Assembly (NCBI GenBank): GCA_951848785.1 | Contig: CATOUR010000085.1 | Coordinates: forward strand, 3,102,501-3,166,500 | Length of the DNA stretch: 64,000 bases | Source: Callosobruchus maculatus | Taxonomy: Eukaryota; Arthropoda; Insecta; Coleoptera; Chrysomelidae | Direction of reading: 5' to 3' | Part shown: one piece after another, positions 1 to 8,930 of the stretch | How the letters are laid out: every line of letters starts with the position of its first letter | How positions within the stretch are numbered: the stretch's first letter is position 1 | Translations under genes and position numbers: made by a program | The notes under the pieces: generated by a model | What the model saw: only the letters and a program-made list of their open reading frames with translations | Database searches by the model: none | What the model was told of the DNA's origin: nothing

Positions 1-230
1 TAAGATGGCCGACTAGAAAGTTCTGGTGGCGTAAAAATTTGATTTACTTGTTTTAATTCAGCAATTTCACATTGTAGCTCTTCAATTTTTGTTGACTGTG
101 TACTGATCAGCTTGTAACACATGTCTAACTTTTTCCGCATATCAGTTAGTATTTGCAGCACTCCTGCACAATCACATGAACATGACGTTGATCTGGTGGT
201 AGCTCGTTTATCACCACCAGCACTCGCCAT
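1..230 (-). CDS. ORF1-like coiled-coil protein, cut by window edge
   Basis: An open frame runs on the minus strand from an ATG at 228-230 to the window edge, 76 codons without a stop. The first 20 residues are polar and rich in Ser, Thr and Cys. Residues 25-63 form a probable coiled coil with heptad-spaced Leu/Ile (around MRKKLDMCYKLI and IEELQCEIAELK). A short N-terminal Ser/Cys segment followed by a coiled coil fits ORF1 of CR1/Jockey-type retrotransposons, which trimerises and binds RNA, but no zinc knuckle or RRM is visible because the gene is cut. A small host protein with a coiled coil is the alternative. No RT is seen nearby on this strand; it would lie outside the window. Confidence 0.4.
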   Translation of the reverse strand, partial: MASAGGDKRATTRSTSCSCDCAGVLQILTDMRKKLDMCYKLISTQSTKIEELQCEIAELKQVNQIFTPPELSSRPS

Positions 231-502
231 TGTAGACCTCTTAAATTAGGAGATTTTTGCAAAACAACGGCAACAATGTCGGCTGCCCGTTAACCATTCA
301 ATATTGGCTTTATAATGATTTTTACTAATCAAATACATGTTCACAAAGGAAACTCACATATTTCCTTCTGGCGAATGATGCAGACTTTCTTGCAGCACAT
401 ACACAACTTTTTACTACGAATTTCGCTCGGAGAAAATCACTTTTCGAAGGAAAACCATCCGCTACGATGTGTATTCGACGACGACTTCGTGTATTATTAT
501 AA
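231..502. other. non-coding stretch
   Basis: I see no convincing gene, repeat or motif here. The 75-codon open frame at 315-542 has no recognisable composition or domain and is probably chance. Confidence 0.5.
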
Positions 503-590
503 CAATGACACTTGTCACTTGTCTATCACTCTTGACAGATGACACGGATCGAAATGAAAGACGGAGTGTTAATAATCGATAAAAGGTCGA
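503..590 (+). repeat. fragment related to the ISL2EU TIR
   Basis: The sequence AACAATGACACTTGTCACTT followed by GACACGGATCGAAATGAAAG closely matches 15443-15505 in the left TIR of the large ISL2EU-type element, and the inverse of about 31625-31675 in its right TIR. The match fades on both sides. It is therefore a third, isolated end of the same or a related transposon family, lying outside Polinton A. Confidence 0.6.
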
Positions 591-1559
591 TGATCATGAG
601 GTCGAAGAAGTTATTATCGCCATGTTGGAATATTCTGTTTTTGGAAAACCAAGGACAAAGAGCTAGAATGTTCAAGTATAACACCCAAAAAGCCAGGTGT
701 AATTATATATTTTAATGTTAAACAAAAGAGAAAAGGTATTTGTGAAATGGAGTAGTTTAGTCTTTGCAATATTATATGAGAATTGGCAATTGAGGAGGAG
801 AGATATTAATTTTCATTATTATTAGTTATAATAATTATTTCAGTGAAAATATTTTATTGGTTTTGTGAATTGACTGGAATAACCAATAAAGTTCATAAAG
901 GAGTTATTCAAAAACCCAAAAACCGTATAAAAATTATTGGAATAATTACAATTATTATGGAGAATAAGGGGGGAATACACATTAAAGACTAATTAATCAG
1001 ACATAAAAATATGTCAATTTATGGGGAGGAATCCCTAATTATTAAAGGAAAATTAACCATTATGGGGAAGAATGGTATGGTAGATAGACAGAGATAGAGA
1101 AATGTTAATTTGCTTACTTATGTAGACGATAATTATCAATTATGGGGGGAGGTGTTGTTATAGTTGTATGTATATTGCAAAATTGATTAAAGGAGTATGG
1201 TTGTACTCAAAATGTTGTTTTGTGGATTAATTATTAGTAGCAAAGTACGATTGTAATTCAAGTTTTTTTTTTCATAAAACTTTATAATGTTAAAAATTAA
1301 TTAAGGGTGAATGAAACTAGAAGGGGAGAAGTCTTAATTTTAGGAACACCAAAAATTGAGGAGGGTAATAGTGTGAGTATTAATTAATTTATTATTATTG
1401 AATATTATATATCTTTGACATAATTAGAATTCAAGTGAAGATGGGGGCGAGTCGGTAATTGAGTAATTACTAATATGGAGTTTCTCGCAATAAAGTAAGT
1501 ATGAATATATTGAACAAGGTTGGTTGATGTCACTTCTTTTGTTCATATGGTGGTCACTT

Positions 1560-1560
<1 letters not shown>
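591..1560. other. AT-rich non-coding stretch with degenerate TATGGGGA repeats
   Basis: No open frame longer than about 60 codons looks real here. The plus strand is purine-rich, and short variants of AATTATGGGGA recur (about 955-965, 1018-1030, 1058-1070, 1140-1150), suggesting a decayed satellite or transposon interior. The stretch ends in the (TA)n tract at 1561. Confidence 0.5.
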
Positions 1561-1611
<51 letters not shown>

Positions 1612-2080
1612 GAGCGGGTAATCGTTGCCGATTTGTTAGGAAACAAAACGAGCTAGCTATATATATATATATATAGACAAAACAAAAACAAAAAAGGTGC
1701 AACCCGGGCTCCGACACACCGGGCTGCTGTTCCATTCCCCGGCCATATATATATATATATATATGGCCGGACTACACTGTGAGTCTGCTAGTAATGGTCA
1801 TTGGATCCCTAGGTGGTATGAGGGATACGCTGCTCTCTGCACTGCGCAAAATGCCGGTGTGCCGTGCGGCGGCGCACATCTTAGCCGCCAGAATGCAGAA
1901 GGCAGTCATCCATGGGTCCCTTCGTCTGCTTAGGACGCACGATACGCGGACCCAGTGATTGCTCACCTCACGGTGTGAGGAGTAGTCGCTGGGGAATGGA
2001 ACAGCAGCCCGGTGTGTCGGAGCCCGGGTTGCACCTTTTTTGTTTTTGTTTTGTTTATATATATATATATATATATATGC
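1561..2080. repeat. (TA)n tracts around a 66-bp-arm inverted repeat (MITE-like)
   Basis: TA dinucleotide tracts lie at 1561-1611, 1657-1676, 1744-1764 and 2057-2078. Between them, 1677-1741 is the inverse of 1991-2057 with about one mismatch: arm ends read CTGGGGAATGGAACAGCAGC outward to TTTTTTGTTTTTGTTTTGT. The roughly 250-bp spacer is GC-richer than its surroundings. The layout fits a foldback or MITE element that targets TA tracts, or an inverted duplication. No protein is supported in the spacer. The element has landed at the truncated end of the Penelope-like remnant. Confidence 0.7.
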
Positions 2081-2605
2081 CATTTCTAAAAAGAGACGTT
2101 TAAATAATTTAGGCTCTTTCTCCAAAATTTTTGCATCTCGGAAATTTGCCGTGTGGCCTGTTTGGTCAATATGACCTGCAAGAGCACATCTTTCTGGATG
2201 TAGTCTGGCATCACTTTTATGAGATGTAATACGTCCTTTTAGTGACCTTGAAGTTTGGCCAATATATTCTAGATTACAGTCATTGATACAATATACAATA
2301 TTGGTTAGACCATACAGAGGGACTTTGTCTTTAACTTTGGAAAAAACTTTATTAATAGTTAATACTGATTTAGAAGCAATTTGACAGTTGAGTCCCCTGA
2401 AAAGTTTATTAAGTTGAGGAGTAACATCTTTAATATAAGGCAAAACTGAAAATCTGGTCTGGGACTCAGAGTGATTATTAATAGGGGTGGAATTGTGTGA
2501 AATCATAGGGGGTGTATTATTAATTGAATTATTAGGCCTGTTATTTGGAAGAACAGTCATTTCAGTACTGAAAAGGATCTTGTGAACCAAAGGTTCATAT
2601 CTCAA
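2078..2605 (-). pseudogene. Penelope-like element C-terminus (GIY-YIG endonuclease fragment)
   Basis: The minus-strand frame encodes the end of a Penelope-like retroelement polyprotein. A linker with the RT-GIY junction is followed by the GIY-YIG endonuclease: NIVYCI (the GIY position), EYIGQTS (YIG), the catalytic Arg in SLKGRITSHK, a conserved HPERCALAGHI block, and the catalytic Glu in RLFLEMAYI. In intact elements this nuclease nicks the target to prime reverse transcription. The RT domain is absent upstream, so this is a 5'-truncated remnant. The reading frame carries on past 2078 into a (TA)n tract (YIYIYIY), which is not part of the gene. The motif spacing makes the assignment firm. 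Confidence 0.85.
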
Positions 2606-2944
2606 TTGTTAACATTTTATCACCTAACCTTCTTCTGCAATACAAACATATATTTATTGAGAAATTTAGATTTTTCTTTAATAAATGAGGCAAAAAAATA
2701 TATAAAAATGTAAGCTTATACAGCATAACGCTAGTAAAGATTAAAAACTGTCAAAAATGACATGCATTTCATCATAACGAAAACTAAAATGTTTTACAGT
2801 ACTTATATAAAGTATACATTTTAAAAAGTAAATTAAAAATAATGTGATCGCATAAGAGGATCTGATATTCCTGTCTTCAATTAACCAAATTTCAGACAAT
2901 AATTGACAATATGAGCTATATAAGGACAAATAACAGCTTCGCTA
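2606..2944. other. AT-rich non-coding stretch
   Basis: Very AT-rich, with no supported gene, repeat or RNA. It separates the Penelope-like remnant from the tandem repeat. Confidence 0.5.
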
Positions 2945-3300
2945 AGTAGATATACTAGGAGAGTACGGGACCACTTGTCCCATAAGTTCCGAGACTATCA
3001 TGTTTGGAGCCTTTGCGGCGGCCGTAGCCGCTGTAGGGGGCTCCGCATGTGTCCGTGGTATGTGTATGGGGCCCTGTGTATAATGGGGCCGTATGGGGCC
3101 ACAGATACAATCAAAAATTCGATAGATATACAAAGAAAATACGGGACCACTTGTCCTAAAAGTTCCGAGACTCTCTCATTTGGAGCCTTTGGGAGGCCGT
3201 GGCAATGTAGAGGGCTCTGCATGTGTCCATGGCATGTGTATGGGGCCCTGTGTGTGTAATGGGACCGTATGGGGCCCATATACAATGAGAAATTTGATTC
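2945..3300. repeat. two-copy tandem repeat of about 175 bp
   Basis: Copy 1 (about 2945-3119) and copy 2 (about 3120-3300) share the blocks ATACGGGACCACTTGTCC, AGTTCCGAGACT, TTTGGAGCCTTTG, CATGTGTCC and TATGGGGCCCTGTGTGTAAT, at roughly 80-85% identity by eye. The repeat is GC-rich compared with its surroundings. Overlapping open frames on both strands (for example 2998-3285) are side effects of the repeat, not genes. Confidence 0.8.
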
Positions 3301-3332
3301 TTAATACCTTTCATCGGCGCGCATTAGAAAAA

Positions 3333-3620
3333 ATGGCGGACCTGTCTCAGCAAGTGGGATGGGTGCTTCGCATGTGTCTGGGGCCCCCTCTCAGGGCTTT
3401 GCGTCCCGAGGGCACACATCGTGGCTTTGAATTGTGTACGATTTCTTGTCCCTTGGTTGATCTAGGCTCTAACGTGGTCTTTCTACCAAACAGAAAAACC
3501 AGTACCTTCAGGGACCAGTTGGAAAAGTTTTCCGCAGGTGACTACGCTCTAGTGTATTTGGGTAAACTACGAACAGCGAATGGTCACCAGATGCAACAAT
3601 TTAAGATCGAAAAAATATAA
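3333..3620 (+). CDS. hypothetical protein, 95 aa
   Basis: ATG at 3333-3335 (context AAAAAATGG, a good Kozak purine at -3) opens a 95-codon frame ending in TAA. The protein starts MADLSQQVGW, is compact, mixed in charge and has no signal peptide or membrane segment. Codon use is less AT-biased than the flanks. I do not recognise the family. A longer open frame reaches back to 3180, but that part lies in the tandem repeat and the 3333 start is preferred. The next small ORF, at 3702, is on the same strand and broken by a foldback element; both could belong to one decayed mobile element. Confidence 0.45.
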   Translation: MADLSQQVGWVLRMCLGPPLRALRPEGTHRGFELCTISCPLVDLGSNVVFLPNRKTSTFRDQLEKFSAGDYALVYLGKLRTANGHQMQQFKIEKI

Positions 3621-3701
3621 TTTAGTTAGTTTAGCGTATACTTATTAAGCCTAGATTTAGGGTATAGTCTACTTGTATTACATATATCTTCAAGATAGAG
3701 C

Positions 3702-3776
3702 ATGATGGATCCTTTAGAACCCATTGCTGACACGAGTAAAAATATTGTTCGCTTATTTAAACAAGCATGTGATCAT
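3702..3776 (+). pseudogene. 5' part of a small unknown ORF split by the foldback element
   Basis: ATG at 3702 opens 25 codons that run straight into the foldback element at 3777. The last 16 bases (ACAAGCATGTGATCAT, 3761-3776) are repeated at 8670-8685, where the same frame resumes. The insertion therefore interrupted a coding frame without changing its phase. I do not recognise the protein. Confidence 0.5.
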
Positions 3777-4421
3777 ACGAGGGTTCCTCTATATCTCCGT
3801 CAATCCACCAGTACGCAGACAGCTGTTTCACGCTTATTAGCGATCATCAGTGTGCCATAGGTCGATTGACGGAAATAGAGAGCATCAATTTTTCCATGTT
3901 TACTAAATATGTGAGAGCAGACAAAAATAATTCTGCCGGTGCGCCATCTGGTACCCGAAGGTAACGGCAACCAAAGAACGTCGCTGCTAAAACAGCAGCC
4001 TACTTCTTGGTGGAACGCCACGGCGCGTCCTCTTTGAGCCACCAGAGAAGCGCGTTGTTTCACATGCACGCATGTTTCACATGTTTAATAAACATGGAAA
4101 AATTGATGCTCTCTATTTCCGTCAATCGACCTATGGCACACTGATGATCGCTAATAAGCGTGAAACAGCTGTTTGCGTACTGGTGGATTGACGGAGATAT
4201 AGAGCAACCCTCGTATATCGGCCTTCATATGCAGCGGCATATAGAACCCGCGCTTCTCTGGTGGCTCAAAGAGGACGCGCCGTGGCGTTCCACCAAGAAG
4301 TAGGCTGCTGTTTTAGCAGCGACGTACTTTGGTTGCCGTTACCTATATGCCGCTGCATATTAAAGCCGATATACGAGGGTTGCTCCACATCTCCGTCAAT
4401 CCACCAGTACGCAGACAGCTG

Positions 4422-7400
4422 CTTGTCGCTAGGACTGATTATGAATCCAAACCGTAATCAGTGTCTGACGATTTGCCACGTGAGCCTTGGTCGGTCGCGT
4501 CTTGCCACAGCCGAAATCAGACCTTTTGCAGAATTACATCAGATTGATGTCATCTGCATATCCGAACCTTACTACGTACGTAGGGAGGGAAAATTCCATG
4601 TGCCTGGCTTTGGAGGACTGCTGTGCGCCTATTGTGACGCGGACCAGCCTTGGGCTATGGTAGTTTGTATGAATAAAGACTATGAACTTACTTGGCTCAG
4701 ACAGTTCTCTAATAGTAGCATCGTTTCAGTAATTCTGAAAAATCGAAATGTTCAGATAGCGATAGCGAGTGTCTATTTCAAGTGGGATGGTCCGTTGCGG
4801 GCGTATTTGGACCTTTTGACCAGCTTCTCTCAGCAGCTTGGACCTTTGGGCATCTCTCGAATGGTTGCTGGGGACCTGAACTGCAATTCTGCGGCTCTCT
4901 GGTTCTCCAAGCATACTGATTCGCGCGGCCTTGAAGTTGAGGATTTCCTCTCTTCGACAGGCCTGGAGGTGCTTAATGAACCGGGTCAGCCATATACGTT
5001 TAGTACAGCCAACGGCGAGAATAATCTCGACGTAACCATGGCCTCTAGAGGCCTAGCTATCAAGCTTGTTAACTGGTGCGTGTTAGAAGACGAGGTACAG
5101 AGCGACCATCGTCCCGTTATTGCTAAGTTCAGTTTCACTGGGTCAGAACCTATCGTGACTCCCAAGTATAATCTAAATAACGTTAACTTAAATCGACTGG
5201 AACAAGCAGCCACTGACCTATGTAGTCAGCTGGATGAGCTATCCTTGAACGATGTTGATGGCGTAGATAGCTTTGTGCAGAGTTTAACATCGGGCTATCA
5301 ATCAATCTTAGCTTCCTCCTGCAGGCGCAGTCAGCTCAGGGGCGCGCGTACCCCGTGGTGGACCGAACAGTTGGCTGCCCATAGGAGCCGGCTCAGATCC
5401 TCTAGGAGGATATTTCAGCGCTTCAGGCGTAGGCATGGAGACAATTATGCCCGATATCGGGAGGAGCACGACGCGCTTCATGCGCAGTATACCTCCGACC
5501 TTTCGGAGTACAAACGACTGGTCTTTAGGGCTAAAAACCTTTCTTGGGCGGCTTTTGTGGAGCGGGAGCTGTCGGTCGACTCGTGGTCGTGTGTTTACAA
5601 GATGGCGGCTTCTAGAATGGGGACTGTGGCCGTCAGATCCTCTATGCAGAGGTCTGATGGGTCGTTCACGATTCTTCCCAGTGATAGACTGGAGGAGATC
5701 CTTCACAACCTTATGCCGGATGATGATGAATCCGAGGATAATCGGTTTCAAACTCAGCTCAGATCTGAGGTAGCCAATGATCGTAGGAACCTACTGCGGA
5801 GGCAGGATGTTGTTGAATTTAATAAAGAGGAACTTGATTTCGCAGTGTCCTCAATAAAACCAGGGAAGGCACCTGGTACCGATGAGGTACACGGTAAACT
5901 TGTCGTGCTGTCATATCACATTCTGGCGGAGAACTTATTAAGATTGTATAACGCTTGTCTTCGGCTTGGGTATTTTCCCGAGGCCTGGAAAGCTGGTAAA
6001 CTGGTAACTATCTTGAAGTCAAAGGAGAAGGATCCATCTGATCCAAAATCACTTAGGCCGATCTCCCTGCTCAGCGAGCTAGGGAAGATCCTTGAACGCT
6101 TGGTGCTACAACGGTTTTACAGTATTCAAGAGGAGGCCAGTTTCTTTCATAATAGTCAGTTTGGGTTCAGGAAAAATAGATCTACCATAGATGCAATTGA
6201 TACCCTACTTGGGCACGTAAGGCAAAGTGGCAAGCACGTTATGGTGCTCTTCGTTGATATCTCTGGGGCGTTCGACAACCTTTGGTGGCCATCAGTACTA
6301 GCTAGGTTGCGTAATTGTGGCATGCAGGGGTACCTTCTGGGCCTCCTTCATAGCTATCTCTCTGACCGATCTATTTCATATAGCTCGGAATATGACAGGA
6401 TACAAAAGCGGTTGAGCAAAGGCTGTCCGCAAGGCTCTGTGCTAGGCCCATTCCTCTGGAATGTGGTCATGGATTCCCTACTACGGGAGGACTGGCCAAG
6501 TCACTGCTATGTGGTGGCATATGCAGATGACTTGGCTATTTCTATAAGTGCTGAATCCAGAGCGGACCTGGAAAGTAAGGCAAGCCATTGCACTTCACTC
6601 CTTGAAGAGTGGTGCAGTAGGCAGAAATTACAAATTAGTGTCAGCAAAACGCACAATATTGCCCGGGTGGATACATATAAGTACCTGGGAGTAATACTGG
6701 ATCACAAGTTGCACTTCGATGCTCATATTTTGTACATCACAGATAAGGTTAAGAGAATTTTCCTTACCTTATGGCGATTTATGTCGATCAACTGGGGAGC
6801 TTTAGTATCAACCCAGAGTGCGCTAAAGACTATTTATGATAGGGCAATCATACCAATAGTTACGTATGCCTCGTATATTTGGGGCCATAGAGCAGCACTT
6901 GTGGTGCCAGCAATTAAGCTAAACTCTGCTCAGGCAGTTTGCCTAAGAGGGGTTCTAGGACTTTACAACTCAGTTCCGGCTGAGTCTGTTAGTGTCCTAG
7001 CTAAGCGCCCACCATTGAACTTGGTGATTCTGAAGTCCAGATCCCTCGTTCAGTTGAAGAAAGAGGGGAGGACATCTCTTTTTGGCTCGGAGATTGTCCC
7101 CCAAGACTTCAGGTATGCAATTGCTCTGAAGAAGCACATTGAGTACCTTGTCATAAGGGAGTGGCAATCTGTTTGGTCTGCCTCGCCAAAAGGCCGATAC
7201 TGCAGAGAGTTAATACCTAATGTTCGTTTGTGGTGTGAGCTTGGGGACTTCCCCATTCCTAGGCAGGCAGCTATTTTCATGTCTAGCCACGCAGAATTAG
7301 GAGTTCACCTTTTCCGCGTTGGCAAATCGGAGTCGGACAGGTGTGACGTCTGTGATGTGACAGATTCTCCGTCCCATAGACTCACTACTTGTGCGAAGTA

Positions 7401-8300
7401 TATCGAACAGCAACATGTAGTTTTGTCTAGAATTGGGCTTGTTGGGAGGAACCCCACTGCTGACGAAATAGTCTTGGCTTTGGATCGCTGGGTTTGTGAC
7501 CTGTCTAGCTTCGTAATTGATGCTTAGCGCTAGCTCGTGCAACACAAGACGTATGGTCAAACAACAGTAGAGTCTTACATTTAATTTTAATAACTTTCTC
7601 TTGTATCAGATATCAGACTTGTATCAGATTTCTCTGAACATCATTACTTACATTTCGAAATTACCTAATACGGGGATGTTACGTTAAACACAACATTTCA
7701 CACTTAAATTTTCTTTTTCTTGCTTCATAATCACAGTGAATTCACTGTGTCGGATCGAAGGGACCTTTGTTGGGAACCAGAGCATTATAGGCGTAAGTAA
7801 ATTTTTAACTTAGGATAATATACTAATACTTACATTTTAGGATCTAATACTTAATATAATTTTGCGATTAATAACACATTTATTTTAGCGAAAACTCCAA
7901 TTGGACTTAATCTCATACTCGAGGCATATGCGTGGCGCATTACTTTCCTGTTTTTGATTTTTTCTGCTACTTTTCCATGTTTCGGCTTACATTGAGTACG
8001 ATACAACTTTGTTGTTTCGTCTGTAAACAAATATGCTTCTTTTAGAGTCTAGGTGGTGGTAAGGCTTTGGCTTAGGTACACCACCTTTGGGCGCTGGCCC
8101 CTGTTGGTATCCCGCTGGCGTTCTTCCTATCTCTTTATTGCACTCATCTTTAATCTTTAAATTTCGCTTATTTCTTTTGATTAGTAGCCTACTCACTTCC
8201 AGGAGTAGGGGTGGAGGTGTTGACGTTGCACTGAGTTCGTTCCAGGGACCAGGCACGCCAACTGGGATTTTCTTTAAATAAACCCCCAATTTAAAAAAAA
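4422..8300 (+). mobile_element. R1-clade non-LTR retrotransposon, 5'-truncated, with exact 16-bp TSD
   Basis: AGTACGCAGACAGCTG occurs at 4406-4421 and again at 8301-8316, directly flanking the element, so its limits are known to the base. It starts only 19 bases before the ORF2 ATG, so any ORF1 has been lost by 5' truncation. ORF2 (4441-7527) is intact. The 773-bp 3' UTR (7528-8300) contains no further gene and ends in TTAAAAAAAA. An uninterrupted ORF and a perfect duplication point to a recent insertion. It is inserted in a foldback element, not 28S rDNA, so it is a relative of R1, not R1 itself. Confidence 0.9.
4441..7527 (+). CDS. R1-clade retrotransposon ORF2 (endonuclease-reverse transcriptase)
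   Basis: This 1028-aa protein cuts target DNA and reverse-transcribes the element RNA at the nick. In order: an AP-endonuclease-like domain (about 1-225) with ICISEP, GDLNCNS and the terminal SDHRPV motif; a basic linker; an RT domain (about 470-740) with GKAPGTDEV, LRPISLL, QFGFRKNRST, FVDISGAFD, GCPQGSVLGP and the catalytic YADD near residue 694; and a C-terminal Cys/His finger CDVCDVTDSPSHRLTTC. The GCPQGSVLGPFLWN block and the EN style place it in the R1 clade. The ATG at 4441 is the first inside the element; the open frame extends to 4261 only because the foldback target is open. No stop or frameshift is present. Confidence 0.92.
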   Translation: MNPNRNQCLTICHVSLGRSRLATAEIRPFAELHQIDVICISEPYYVRREGKFHVPGFGGLLCAYCDADQPWAMVVCMNKDYELTWLRQFSNSSIVSVILKNRNVQIAIASVYFKWDGPLRAYLDLLTSFSQQLGPLGISRMVAGDLNCNSAALWFSKHTDSRGLEVEDFLSSTGLEVLNEPGQPYTFSTANGENNLDVTMASRGLAIKLVNWCVLEDEVQSDHRPVIAKFSFTGSEPIVTPKYNLNNVNLNRLEQAATDLCSQLDELSLNDVDGVDSFVQSLTSGYQSILASSCRRSQLRGARTPWWTEQLAAHRSRLRSSRRIFQRFRRRHGDNYARYREEHDALHAQYTSDLSEYKRLVFRAKNLSWAAFVERELSVDSWSCVYKMAASRMGTVAVRSSMQRSDGSFTILPSDRLEEILHNLMPDDDESEDNRFQTQLRSEVANDRRNLLRRQDVVEFNKEELDFAVSSIKPGKAPGTDEVHGKLVVLSYHILAENLLRLYNACLRLGYFPEAWKAGKLVTILKSKEKDPSDPKSLRPISLLSELGKILERLVLQRFYSIQEEASFFHNSQFGFRKNRSTIDAIDTLLGHVRQSGKHVMVLFVDISGAFDNLWWPSVLARLRNCGMQGYLLGLLHSYLSDRSISYSSEYDRIQKRLSKGCPQGSVLGPFLWNVVMDSLLREDWPSHCYVVAYADDLAISISAESRADLESKASHCTSLLEEWCSRQKLQISVSKTHNIARVDTYKYLGVILDHKLHFDAHILYITDKVKRIFLTLWRFMSINWGALVSTQSALKTIYDRAIIPIVTYASYIWGHRAALVVPAIKLNSAQAVCLRGVLGLYNSVPAESVSVLAKRPPLNLVILKSRSLVQLKKEGRTSLFGSEIVPQDFRYAIALKKHIEYLVIREWQSVWSASPKGRYCRELIPNVRLWCELGDFPIPRQAAIFMSSHAELGVHLFRVGKSESDRCDVCDVTDSPSHRLTTCAKYIEQQHVVLSRIGLVGRNPTADEIVLALDRWVCDLSSFVIDA

Positions 8301-8669
8301 AGTACGCAGACAGCTGTTTCACGCCTATTAGCGTTGTTTCACATGCACGCATGTTTCACATGTTTAGTAAACATGGAAAAATTGATGCTCTCTATTTCCG
8401 TCAATCGACCTATGGCACACGGATGATCGCTAATAAGCGTGAAACAGCTGTCTGCGTACTGGTGGATTGACGGAGATATAGAGCAACCCTCGTATATCGG
8501 CTTTAATATGCAGCGGCATATAGAACCCGCGCTTCTCTGGTGACTCAAAGAGGACGCGCCGTGGCGTTCCACCAACAAGTAGGCTGCTGTTTTAGCAGCG
8601 ACTTTCTTTGGTTGCCGTTACCTTCGGCTACCAGATGGCGCACCGGCAGAATTCTTTCTGTCTGCTCTC

Positions 8670-8810
8670 ACAAGCATGTGATCATTTAGTTAAAAGTCCA
8701 TCATCTATTTCAGATAGAGATCATTGGATACGATTAGGAAATGGTCGCTTAAAAGTATTCTATAAAGCTGTAAAGTACAGTAATATAAGTCATAATTTTA
8801 TTTATTTATT
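8670..8810 (+). pseudogene. 3' part of the small ORF split by the foldback element
   Basis: The frame of the 3702 ORF resumes after the second copy of the 16-bp duplication and continues through a hydrophilic stretch including DRDHWIRLGNGRLKVFYKA. From about 8800 the composition becomes repetitive and AT-rich, so the real end is uncertain; the frame stays open to 9012. No domain is recognised. Confidence 0.4.
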
Positions 8811-8930
8811 TAGCGTATGGCTACATCACAGGTACTTAAACTGCATTTACAGTGTATACATACATATATACGAACAGACTGAACAACACGTTACAAACAG
8901 TCATGATAATAAACAAACGATATTAATATT

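Larger units (their letters stand above)
3777..8669. mobile_element. palindromic foldback element with 16-bp target duplication, itself interrupted
   Basis: The element is built from modules in alternating orientation. Module A (about 3777-3905) recurs inverted at 4084-4213 and 8365-8495. Module B (about 3948-4048) recurs inverted at 4250-4350 and 8533-8630, and 8636-8669 matches the inverse of 3911-3945. A third, direct copy of A begins at 4370 and is cut at 4421 by the R1-clade retrotransposon, resuming at 8301. Flanks carry ACAAGCATGTGATCAT at 3761-3776 and 8670-8685. Without the retrotransposon it would be about 1.0 kb. It encodes no protein; the open frames inside are palindrome artefacts. 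A foldback or Helitron-unrelated MITE array is the best description, although a 16-bp duplication is long for a DNA transposon. Confidence 0.7.

Noticed and set aside
1697..2103. Open frames containing (YI)n runs
   Set aside because: Translations of (TA)n tracts and of the inverted-repeat arms; the same residues appear on both strands.
2998..3285. Overlapping open frames on both strands over the tandem repeat
   Set aside because: They arise from the GC-rich repeat unit, whose stop codons are rare in several frames; no conserved protein pattern.
3800..4069. Minus-strand 89-codon frame and similar frame at 8339-8578
   Set aside because: Both lie wholly in the palindromic modules of the foldback element and mirror each other.
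4261..4440. N-terminal 60-codon extension of the R1-clade ORF2
   Set aside because: It starts at GTG inside the foldback target, upstream of the insertion point at 4422, so it cannot belong to the element protein.
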